DNA from: Burkholderia sp.
GTDB taxonomy: Bacteria; Pseudomonadota; Gammaproteobacteria; Burkholderiales; Burkholderiaceae
Length of the DNA stretch: 11,536 bases
NCBI GenBank assembly: GCA_030151225.1
Contig: JASLEG010000081.1
Span: 1-11,536 of the forward strand
Reading direction: 5' to 3'
The notes beneath the pieces were generated by a model. The model was not told the origin of the DNA. It searched no databases and was given only the letters and a program-made list of their open reading frames with translations. The translations under genes were made by a program, and so were the position numbers. How positions within the stretch are numbered: position 1 is the first letter of the stretch; each line of letters begins with the position of its first letter. This document shows, one piece after another, positions 5,939-11,536 of this stretch.

Positions 5939-6660
5939 TTTCCATCAAGAACGTTTCGAAGTGGTACGGCCAGTTTCAGGTGCTGACCGACTGCACGACC
6001 GAAGTGAAGAAGGGTGAAGTGGTGGTGGTGTGCGGGCCGTCGGGCTCGGGCAAGTCCACGCTGATCAAGACCGTGAACGGCCTCGAGCCGTTCCAGCAGG
6101 GCGAGATCCTCGTCAACGGCGATTCGGTGGGCGACAAGCGCACCAATCTGTCGAAGCTGCGCTCGAAGGTCGGCATGGTGTTCCAGCACTTCGAGCTGTT
6201 TCCGCATCTGACGATCACGGAAAATCTGACGCTCGCGCAGATCAAGGTGCTCGGCCGCGGCAAGGACGAAGCCACCGAAAAGGGCATGCGCCTGCTCGAT
6301 CGAGTGGGCCTGAAGGCGCACGCGCACAAGTTCCCGGGGCAACTGTCGGGCGGTCAGCAGCAGCGGGTCGCGATCGCGCGCGCGCTGTCGATGGATCCGA
6401 TCGCGATGCTGTTCGACGAGCCCACCTCGGCGCTCGATCCGGAAATGATCAACGAGGTGCTCGACGTGATGGTCGAGCTCGCGCAGGAAGGCATGACGAT
6501 GATGTGCGTGACGCACGAAATGGGCTTCGCGAAGAAGGTGGCCCATCGCGTGATCTTCATGGACAAGGGCGCGATCGTCGAGGACGACCGCAAGGACGAA
6601 TTCTTCGCGAATCCGAAGTCGGATCGCGCGAAGGACTTCCTCGCCAAGATCCTGCATTGA
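5935..6660 (+). CDS. gltL: ATP-binding subunit of the glutamate/aspartate ABC importer
   Basis: GltL hydrolyses ATP at the cytoplasmic face to drive glutamate/aspartate import through GltJK. It has 241 residues, the usual length for polar amino acid importer ATPases. The motifs are intact: Walker A GPSGSGKST at 34-42, Q-loop Gln84 (VFQHFELFPH), signature LSGGQ at 137-141, Walker B AMLFDE at 157-162, D-loop SALD at 165-168, and switch His194 in VTHEMGF. The start at 5935 gives an ATGA overlap with gltK and the canonical N-terminus MISIKNVSKWYG. It is the last gene of the operon and is followed by a terminator 62 bp downstream. Substrate assignment rests on the gltIJK context; the ATPase itself resembles GlnQ and related proteins. 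Confidence 0.95.
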   Translation: MISIKNVSKWYGQFQVLTDCTTEVKKGEVVVVCGPSGSGKSTLIKTVNGLEPFQQGEILVNGDSVGDKRTNLSKLRSKVGMVFQHFELFPHLTITENLTLAQIKVLGRGKDEATEKGMRLLDRVGLKAHAHKFPGQLSGGQQQRVAIARALSMDPIAMLFDEPTSALDPEMINEVLDVMVELAQEGMTMMCVTHEMGFAKKVAHRVIFMDKGAIVEDDRKDEFFANPKSDRAKDFLAKILH

Positions 6661-6722
6661 TGCGCGCGCAACGTGTCCGCCGTCGCGGCGGGTGCGTTGC
6701 GTGAACGAGGTCCGGAAAGCGA

Positions 6723-6758
6723 AACGCCCGGCCTGCAAAGGCCGGGCGTTCTGTTTTT
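6723..6758. terminator. Terminator between convergent gltL and the amidotransferase gene
   Basis: A perfect 12-bp stem, AACGCCCGGCCT (6723-6734) with AGGCCGGGCGTT (6739-6750), closes on a GCAA tetraloop of the GNRA type. On the plus strand TTTTT follows at 6754-6758. On the minus strand the stem is followed by TTTCGCTTTCC, so it may also stop transcription from the converging gene, which ends at 6784. Confidence 0.88.
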
Positions 6759-6783
6759 CGGGGCCGCAATCGGCGTCGGAGGG

Positions 6784-7728
6784 TCAGTAATCGGTGGGAT
6801 CGTCGCCGCCGGCCATCGCAGCGGCGGCCGCCGCGAGCGTGGTGTCGCCGGGTGCGCCGTGGGCCGCCACCGCTCGGCCGCAGTCGAGCGAGGCCGACGG
6901 ATCGAGCGACGGGTTGCGCAGCTTCTCCAGCACGATCTCGGGCACCTTGATGAGCCTGCGCGCGGCCACGTCGCCGCACTGGAACATGATCAGCTCGCCC
7001 GGCTCGAACGCGGTCCACACCTCGTCGTCGGTCAGCGGCAGGGTGGCGATCGCGGCCACACGGTCTTCCGGGGTGGTGTATTTCGCGAAATCGATCGAGA
7101 TGTCCTCGTCGATCAGGTGCGCCGTGGAAAACGGCCAGCGCCGCACCAGGTAGTGCAGCCGCGTCGAGCAGTGCGCGAACAGCGCCTGGCCGTTCGACAG
7201 CAGGAAATTGAACACGCCGTGCTCGGTGATCGTTTCGGTCAGCTCGCCGAGTCGCTCGAACAGTTCGGGCAGCGGCGGCTGGGCACCGGGAAAGGTGTCG
7301 CGCAGCCCATGCATCAGCGTGCAGAACGCGCGTTCGCTGTCGGTGGTGCCGACCGGCTGGTACACGCCGTCAGCGAGATCGGGCGCGTAGCCGGGCAGGT
7401 CGCCGTTGTGCGCGAAGATCCAGTGGCGGCCCCACAGCTCGCGCATGAACGGATGCGCGTTCTCCAGCAGGATCGCGCCCTGCGTGGCCTTGCGGATGTG
7501 CGCGATGGTGTTCTTCGACTTGATCGGGTAGCGCTTCACCATTTCGGCGATCGGCGAGGTGGCCGACGACTGGTGATCGAGGAACAGGCGGCAGGCCTTG
7601 TCCTCGAAGAATGCGATGCCCCAGCCGTCCTTGTGATGATCCGTGAGCCCGCCGCGGGCCGCGAAGCCGGTGAACGAGAAGGTCACGTCCGTCGGCTCGG
7701 CGCAGTTCATTCCGAAGAGTTGGCACAT
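6784..7728 (-). CDS. Class II glutamine amidotransferase-like protein (YafJ type)
   Basis: This predicted N-terminal-nucleophile amidohydrolase has 314 residues. In the family, Cys2 becomes the N-terminal nucleophile after methionine removal and releases ammonia from glutamine. The start is placed at 7728 for that reason (MCQLFGMNC); a reading 24 codons longer, from 7800, would bury the cysteine. Conserved parts are DGWGIAFF at 34-41, AHIRKAT at 76-82 (Arg79), AHPF at 91-94, AHNGDL at 106-111 and GTTDSE at 127-132, which together form the glutamine site. No synthetase domain is attached, so the ammonia acceptor or true substrate is unknown. E. coli YafJ, from memory, has about 255 residues. 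The extra length here is a C-terminal part ending in an Ala-rich, probably unstructured tail (about 285-314). It is convergent with gltL and divergent from pyrC. The family is secure; the function is unknown. Confidence 0.92.
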   Translation of the reverse strand: MCQLFGMNCAEPTDVTFSFTGFAARGGLTDHHKDGWGIAFFEDKACRLFLDHQSSATSPIAEMVKRYPIKSKNTIAHIRKATQGAILLENAHPFMRELWGRHWIFAHNGDLPGYAPDLADGVYQPVGTTDSERAFCTLMHGLRDTFPGAQPPLPELFERLGELTETITEHGVFNFLLSNGQALFAHCSTRLHYLVRRWPFSTAHLIDEDISIDFAKYTTPEDRVAAIATLPLTDDEVWTAFEPGELIMFQCGDVAARRLIKVPEIVLEKLRNPSLDPSASLDCGRAVAAHGAPGDTTLAAAAAAMAGGDDPTDY

Positions 7729-7774
7729 AGGGTATTGCGGCAGATCAGGCAGGAGGGACACCGGGCGGAACCGG

Positions 7775-7780
7775 TACAAT
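7775..7780 (+). promoter_or_regulatory. Candidate pyrC -10 element
   Basis: TACAAT lies about 150 bp upstream of the pyrC ATG, with no good -35 at standard spacing. If used, transcription starts near 7787 and gives a leader of about 147 nt. On the opposite strand TATGCT (complement of 7792-7797) could serve the divergent amidotransferase gene, but its -35 is poor as well. Confidence 0.35.
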
Positions 7781-7888
7781 GGATGGTTCCAAGCATACAC
7801 CCTGCCCTGTGCATCAAAAAGCGGAACCCTTGCCGATACTTATATCGTGTTGTGGTTTGCCATCACTTGATGCGCCGGGCGTGATCGC

Positions 7889-7908
7889 GGCAGCCGCTCC
7901 CGGCTGCC
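7889..7908 (+). promoter_or_regulatory. Hairpin in the pyrC leader
   Basis: GGCAGCC (7889-7895) and GGCTGCC (7902-7908) form a perfect 7-bp stem with a 6-nt loop, 25 nt before the pyrC ATG. The stretch between hairpin and ATG (7911-7933) is C-rich with no Shine-Dalgarno sequence. A four-codon reading frame (ATG at 7870, stop at 7882-7884) precedes the hairpin. In E. coli pyrC a leader hairpin controls translation by masking the ribosome site; a similar role here is inference only. Confidence 0.45.
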
Positions 7909-7933
7909 CGTCCCCGTTGCCCCGACCACAGCC

Positions 7934-9016
7934 ATGAACGCCCCGAACGACGCCGCCTCCGCTTCCGCCACCCCGATTTCCTCGCTCACTCTCGCCCGTC
8001 CCGACGACTGGCATCTGCACGTGCGCGACGGCGCGATGCTCGCGGCGGTGCTGCCGCACACGGCGCGCCAGTTCGGCCGCGCGATCATCATGCCGAACCT
8101 GAAGCCGCCGGTCACCACCACCGCGCAGGCCGAGGCCTACCGCGGCCGGATCCTCGCCGCGCTGCCGGCGGGCATGCGTTTCGAGCCGCTGATGACGCTG
8201 TACCTGACCGACAACACGCCCGGCGACGAGATCCGCCGCGCCAAGGCGAGCGGCTTCGTGCACGGCGTGAAGCTGTACCCGGCCGGCGCGACCACCAATT
8301 CGGACGCCGGCGTGACCGATCTGCGCAAGTGCGCGAGCGCGCTGGAGGCGATGCAGGAAGTGGGCATGCCGCTGCTCGTGCACGGCGAGGTGACCAATGC
8401 CGACATCGACCTGTTCGACCGCGAGAAGGTGTTCATCGACCGCGTGATGACGCCGCTGCGCCGCGATTTCCCGGCGCTGAAGGTGGTGTTCGAGCACATC
8501 ACCACGAAGGACGCGGCCGATTACGTGCGCGATGCCGACGCCGCCCCCGGCACGCTCGGCGCGACCATCACAGCCCATCACCTGCTGTACAACCGCAACG
8601 CGATCTTCACGGGCGGGATCCGTCCGCACTACTACTGCCTGCCGGTCCTCAAGCGCGAGACGCATCGCGTCGCGCTGGTCGAGGCCGCCACCTCGGGCAA
8701 CGCACGCTTCTTCCTCGGCACCGACAGCGCGCCGCACGAGAAGAACGCGAAGGAAGCCGCCTGCGGCTGCGCCGGCTGCTATACGGCGCTGCACGCGCTC
8801 GAGCTGTACGCCGAGGCGTTCGACCAGGCCGGCGCGCTCGACAGGCTCGAGGGCTTCGCGAGCTTCTTCGGCGCCGATTTCTACGGCCTGCCCCGCGCGA
8901 CCGACACGATCACGCTGCGTCGCGAGACCTGGCAACTGCCGGCCACCGTCGAGGCCGGCGACACCTCGGTGGTGCCGCTGCGCGGCGGCGAATCGATCGG
9001 CTGGCGCCTCGCGTGA
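7934..9016 (+). CDS. pyrC: Dihydroorotase
   Basis: PyrC reversibly cyclises N-carbamoyl-aspartate to dihydroorotate, the third step of pyrimidine synthesis, in the cytoplasm. The 360-residue protein is the E. coli-like homodimeric type. All metal and catalytic residues are present: His27 and His29 (DDWHLHVRDG), the lysine that becomes carboxylated, Lys113 (KLYPAGATTNS), His150 (LLVHGE), His188 (FEHITTK), and catalytic Asp264 (GTDSAPH). They match E. coli His16, His18, Lys102, His139, His177 and Asp250 at nearly constant offset, because the N-terminus here is 11 residues longer. The cysteine-rich ACGCAGC segment near 275-281 also matches. The ATG at 7934 has no visible ribosome binding site, but no better in-frame start exists before the conserved region. 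The stop overlaps the next gene by 4 bp (GTGA). Confidence 0.97.
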   Translation: MNAPNDAASASATPISSLTLARPDDWHLHVRDGAMLAAVLPHTARQFGRAIIMPNLKPPVTTTAQAEAYRGRILAALPAGMRFEPLMTLYLTDNTPGDEIRRAKASGFVHGVKLYPAGATTNSDAGVTDLRKCASALEAMQEVGMPLLVHGEVTNADIDLFDREKVFIDRVMTPLRRDFPALKVVFEHITTKDAADYVRDADAAPGTLGATITAHHLLYNRNAIFTGGIRPHYYCLPVLKRETHRVALVEAATSGNARFFLGTDSAPHEKNAKEAACGCAGCYTALHALELYAEAFDQAGALDRLEGFASFFGADFYGLPRATDTITLRRETWQLPATVEAGDTSVVPLRGGESIGWRLA

Positions 9017-9849
9017 GCGTCGAGGCCGGCGGCCAGCGGGCGGCCGGATTCGATGCGATCGACTGGGCCGCGCCGTGGCTCGTGCCGTTCGCGGCCCGTG
9101 GTGCGCGCTGGCAGGCCGCTGCGCTGGCCGGTGAGGCGGCCTGGCTCGCGGCGCTCGCCGCCGACGCCGATGCGGCCGGCCTCGCCACCGGCCGCGGGCG
9201 GCCGCTGCGCTTCATTGAGCAGGCCGCGCTGCCGGCCGGCGTCGCGTACGAAGCGCATATCGCCGCCACCGGCGGCGTGCCCACGCGGCACAACCTCCAC
9301 GATTTCTTCAATGCCCTGATCTGGTTCGCGTACCCGCGCCTGAAGGCCGCGATCAACGCGCGACAGTCGGCGCAGATCGCCGCGCACGGCGTGGGCGGCG
9401 TGCGCGGCGGCCTGCGCGACGCGCTCACCCTGCTCGACGAGAACGGCGCGCTGTTCGTGACGGCCGATCCCGCGCTCGGCGAGGCGCTGCGCCGCTTCGG
9501 CTGGCATGCGCTGTTCGTGACCGGGCGCACCGCCTGGGGGCGCGACTGCGAACTGCGCATCGTCGGCCACGCGTTGCTCGAAAAGCTCGTGCAGCCGTAC
9601 AAGGCCTGCACCGCGCATGCGTGGATCGTCGAGGCGCCGCGCGCGTTCTTCGGCTGGGACGAGGGCGCGCGCCGCGCCTGGCTCGACGCGCACGTGGCGG
9701 CCGGCTTCGACGCGCGGCTGCCCGCGAGCCGGGGCTTCGCGCCGCTGCCGGTGCTCGGCGTGCCGGGCTGGTGGCCGGCCAATGCCGATGCCGCCTTCTA
9801 CGATGACAAGCAGGTGTTTCGCGCCGGGCGGCGCACGCTCGCCACGTAA
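9013..9849 (+). CDS. DUF3025 family protein, function unknown
   Basis: A 278-residue protein begins at GTG 9013, which overlaps the pyrC stop as GTGA; this coupling supports the start. The family mark is RHNLHDFFNALIWFAYPR starting near residue 92 (His93, His96, Asp97, Asn100), typical of DUF3025. Conserved polar residues and the second conserved block (WGRDCELRIVGHALLEKLVQPYK) suggest a soluble, possibly enzymatic protein, but no known catalytic motif is recognised. There is no signal peptide and no clear membrane segment. The N-terminal part is rich in Ala and Trp. Overlap with pyrC implies co-expression, perhaps a link to pyrimidine metabolism; that is inference from position alone. Composition and codon use match the neighbours. 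The gene ends about 50 bp before the rnpB promoter. Confidence 0.88.
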   Translation: MSVEAGGQRAAGFDAIDWAAPWLVPFAARGARWQAAALAGEAAWLAALAADADAAGLATGRGRPLRFIEQAALPAGVAYEAHIAATGGVPTRHNLHDFFNALIWFAYPRLKAAINARQSAQIAAHGVGGVRGGLRDALTLLDENGALFVTADPALGEALRRFGWHALFVTGRTAWGRDCELRIVGHALLEKLVQPYKACTAHAWIVEAPRAFFGWDEGARRAWLDAHVAAGFDARLPASRGFAPLPVLGVPGWWPANADAAFYDDKQVFRAGRRTLAT

Positions 9850-9876
9850 CTGCGTTGCGACCCGCATTGCGCGGCA

Positions 9877-9905
9877 TTCGCATCGGGCGCCGCGGATGCT
9901 AGAAT
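9877..9905 (+). promoter_or_regulatory. rnpB promoter
   Basis: TTCGCA (9877-9882) and TAGAAT (9900-9905) are spaced 17 bp apart. The -10 is extended by TGC (9897-9899). Transcription would start near 9912, at the 5' end expected for the RNA. Confidence 0.75.
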
Positions 9906-9911
9906 CCGCTC

Positions 9912-10325
<414 letters not shown>

Positions 10326-10335
10326 CTGAATGCAG

Positions 10336-10374
10336 AAAGGCCGGCGCCAGTCATGGCGTCGGCCTTTTCTTTTT
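10336..10374 (+). terminator. Intrinsic terminator of rnpB
   Basis: A 13-bp stem pairs AAAGGCCGGCGCC (10336-10348) with GGCGTCGGCCTTT (10355-10367), with one G-T wobble and a 6-nt loop. The T-rich tract TTTTCTTTTT follows to 10374. It lies just before the 3' end of the converging osmC-family gene. Confidence 0.9.
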
Positions 10375-10388
10375 GCCGCGATGGCGCG

Positions 10389-10811
10389 TCAGATCGCGAC
10401 GATGTCGAAGCCGTGCGTGAGCTCTGCCGTCTTGGCGATCATGATCGAGGCCGAGCAGTACTTGTCGTGCGACAGGTTGATCGCGCGCTCGACGGTGGCC
10501 GGGTTCAGGTTGCGGCCGGTGACCGTGAAGTGGAAGTGGATCTTCGTGAACACCTTCGGATCCTCGCTCGCGCGCTCGGCCTTCAGCGTGACCGAGCAGC
10601 CCGTGACTTCCTGGCGGCTCTTCTTCAGGATCAGCACGACGTCGTAGGCGGTGCAGCCGCCGGTGCCGAGCAGCACCATTTCCATCGGACGGGCGGCGAG
10701 GTTGTGGCCGCCGCCTTCCGGGGCGCCATCCATCGTCACGAGGTGGCCGCTGCCCGTCTCGGCGACGAACACCATGCCATCCTGCCCCATCCAGCTAACT
10801 TTGCATTCCAT
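10389..10811 (-). CDS. OsmC-family protein, YhfA-like
   Basis: This 140-residue protein has the OsmC/Ohr fold. Members such as OsmC and Ohr reduce hydroperoxides with a pair of cysteines. The two cysteines are present: Cys53 in GTGGCTAYDV and Cys119 in SHDKYCSASIM. From memory it aligns end to end with E. coli YhfA (SPMEMVLMAAGGC and AEKYCSVALM regions), a branch whose role is not well established, so peroxidase activity is likely but not certain. It has no signal peptide and should be cytoplasmic. The ATG at 10811 is preceded on the minus strand by CTGGAG about 9 nt upstream, and its own -10 element lies 40 bp upstream. It converges on rnpB and is divergent from the distant rplM gene. Confidence 0.93.
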   Translation of the reverse strand: MECKVSWMGQDGMVFVAETGSGHLVTMDGAPEGGGHNLAARPMEMVLLGTGGCTAYDVVLILKKSRQEVTGCSVTLKAERASEDPKVFTKIHFHFTVTGRNLNPATVERAINLSHDKYCSASIMIAKTAELTHGFDIVAI

Positions 10812-10850
10812 GCCTGTGCTCCAGTCGTTCCGGCTTCGTTTCGAACCGGC

Positions 10851-10856
10851 ATTGTA
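10851..10856 (-). promoter_or_regulatory. -10 element of the osmC-family gene
   Basis: On the minus strand TACAAT lies inside GGCTACAATGCCGG, 39 bp before the ATG. The -35 region 17 bp further (CAGACG) is weak. The same 14-mer holds the -10 of the LysR-type gene at 721-734. Confidence 0.5.
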
Positions 10857-11129
10857 GCCCGCGCCGTGACGCGCGTCTGATGCGGTGCGGGAAGGCGGTT
10901 ATCGGGATCCGCCGCCGCCCGCGACTGCCGCCTGCCGGACGCGCGGGCCGGGGCGCGCCGTCCGTCGTGCCGGTGCCGATGTCCGACAGTTTCCGGCTAA
11001 ATCGCTGATTTCAAGCGGGATCCCGGGCGAGGGAGGTAACGCAATGTGAATTTCGTATCGTGAGTTCAATTTTCGCGATTCGGAAAGACGATCGTTGTCG
11101 TGATCTCGTCCTCGAGATTCCATCGCTCG

Positions 11130-11148
11130 ATTGCGGCGCTGCCGCAAT
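11130..11148. repeat. Perfect 8-bp inverted repeat
   Basis: ATTGCGGC (11130-11137) and GCCGCAAT (11141-11148) surround a 3-bp centre. No T-run follows on either strand, so it is more likely an operator or RNA hairpin than a terminator. No flanking gene claims it. Confidence 0.6.
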
Positions 11149-11221
11149 TCTGTCGCGGCGATTTGGCGAGTGTCGCGGGCGCGGGCGGGGTGGGAACGGC
11201 GCGCCGCGCGTCGGCGTCTCG

Positions 11222-11266
11222 GGGCCGCGCCGCGGCCCGTGCCACGGCGCATCCGGCCCGTTTTTT
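11222..11266 (+). terminator. Possible orphan terminator upstream of the rplM promoter
   Basis: GGGCCGC (11222-11228) and GCGGCCC (11232-11238) form a 7-bp stem, but the T6 run (11261-11266) is 22 nt beyond it. A longer pairing of GGGCC with GGCCC at 11255-11259, next to the T-run, is possible. No plus-strand gene ends nearby, so if it is real the transcript it stops is unknown. Confidence 0.3.
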
Positions 11267-11361
11267 CATGCTCGTCGCGGTCCGCGTCGGGCGTCGCAGA
11301 GCGTTGCTGGGCACGGCTTTTGGCCGGTTCGGTTAGCTCGCAAGGACAAAGCTCGATTTGT

Positions 11362-11391
11362 TTGCCCGAGTATTGGAATTTCCTTTATAAT
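11362..11391 (+). promoter_or_regulatory. Strong rplM promoter
   Basis: TTGCCC (11362-11367) and a perfect TATAAT (11386-11391) are 18 bp apart. The spacer is AT-rich against a GC-rich background. This fits the high expression needed for a ribosomal protein operon. Transcription would start near 11398. Confidence 0.85.
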
Positions 11392-11397
11392 TCAGGG

Positions 11398-11513
11398 TTT
11401 TCCGCATTCATGCCCGCGGAGAAGAATCAGGGAGAGCCTGCACAGCGCCCAGAGCGCAACCAAATCCAAGCAGGAAAAAAACAAGGGCAGCAGTCATTAT
11501 TTTTGGATCGATC
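11398..11513 (+). promoter_or_regulatory. rplM 5' leader with a 5'-terminal hairpin
   Basis: The leader is about 116 nt long. It opens with a stem of TTTTCCGC (11398-11405) and GCGGAGAA (11416-11423), with one G-T pair and a 10-nt loop. A purine- and A-rich stretch follows (about 11416-11490). Only a short GGA (11505-11507) serves as ribosome binding site, 6 nt before the ATG. E. coli rplM is reported to be autoregulated by L13; whether this leader is the target is inference. Confidence 0.5.
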
Positions 11514-11536
11514 ATGAAGACGTTTTCCGCAAAAGC
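11514..11536 (+). CDS. rplM: 50S ribosomal protein L13, first codons only
   Basis: The ATG at 11514 begins MKTFSAK, the N-terminus of L13 in Burkholderiales and close relatives, and runs off the right edge after seven full codons. L13 is an early-assembling protein of the large subunit. The strong TATAAT promoter and long leader upstream fit a ribosomal operon, usually rplM-rpsI. Identification from so few residues depends on that context and on the known neighbourhood in this group. Confidence 0.85.

Larger units (their letters stand above)
10857..11361. other. Gene-free interval upstream of rplM
   Basis: No supportable protein gene is seen on either strand; the open readings present have the biased composition of chance frames in GC-rich DNA. 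Visible features are GGCGG/CCGCC (10895-10899 and 10910-10914) with a 10-nt loop, a strong Shine-Dalgarno-like GGGAGGTAA (11031-11039) followed by ATG TGA (11044-11049), an 8-bp inverted repeat at 11130-11148, and a GC-rich hairpin with a downstream T6 run at 11222-11266. The interval 11041-11130 is noticeably less GC-rich than its flanks. Confidence 0.6.

Noticed and set aside
7729..7800. Start of the amidotransferase 24 codons upstream
   Set aside because: It would place the nucleophilic cysteine inside the chain; the family needs Cys directly after the initiator Met.
8329..9012. Upstream extension of the DUF3025 frame into pyrC
   Set aside because: This part is an out-of-frame reading of pyrC; the GTG at 9013 overlapping the pyrC stop is the sensible start.
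11100..11517. Plus-strand frames of 78 and 128 codons before rplM
   Set aside because: They are Arg/Ala-rich with no ribosome site or motif, and they cross the rplM promoter and leader.

Overview
The window is high-GC DNA (about two thirds G+C) with the codon use, housekeeping gene set and gene order of Burkholderia sensu lato (Betaproteobacteria). This assignment rests on recognising the proteins and is not species-level. It reads as ordinary chromosomal backbone: no transposase, integrase, phage gene, tRNA, CRISPR array or toxin-antitoxin pair was seen. No clearly undescribed system is present. The points worth a second look are regulatory and intergenic.

Layout. Positions 1-625 (minus strand) hold the 5' part of purB (adenylosuccinate lyase), divergent from a LysR-type regulator of the HypT/YjiE subgroup (768-1727). 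Next is gdhA (glutamate dehydrogenase, 1998-3302). Its upstream region carries a near-perfect LysR-type dyad centred about 64 bp before the inferred transcription start, so the neighbouring regulator is the natural candidate to control it. After a strong terminator comes gltI-gltJ-gltK-gltL (3541-6660), a complete glutamate/aspartate ABC importer. A terminator-like hairpin separates the binding-protein gene from the permease and ATPase genes. Together these genes form a glutamate module: periplasmic capture, import, and interconversion with 2-oxoglutarate and ammonia.

A bidirectional-looking terminator at 6723-6758 separates gltL from a convergent class II glutamine amidotransferase-like gene (6784-7728, minus strand). 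Divergent from that gene is pyrC (dihydroorotase, 7934-9016), whose stop codon overlaps the GTG start of a DUF3025 gene (9013-9849). The RNase P RNA gene rnpB follows (about 9912-10325) with its own promoter and terminator. A YhfA-type OsmC-family gene (10389-10811, minus strand) converges on it.

The last 700 bp (10812-11513) contain no supportable protein gene. They hold the osmC-family promoter, several inverted repeats, a possible orphan terminator, and the strong promoter and leader of the ribosomal protein L13 gene rplM, of which only seven codons lie in the window. Nitrogen and nucleotide metabolism recur (purB, gdhA, gltIJKL, the amidotransferase, pyrC), but only gltIJKL and pyrC-DUF3025 look like co-transcribed units.
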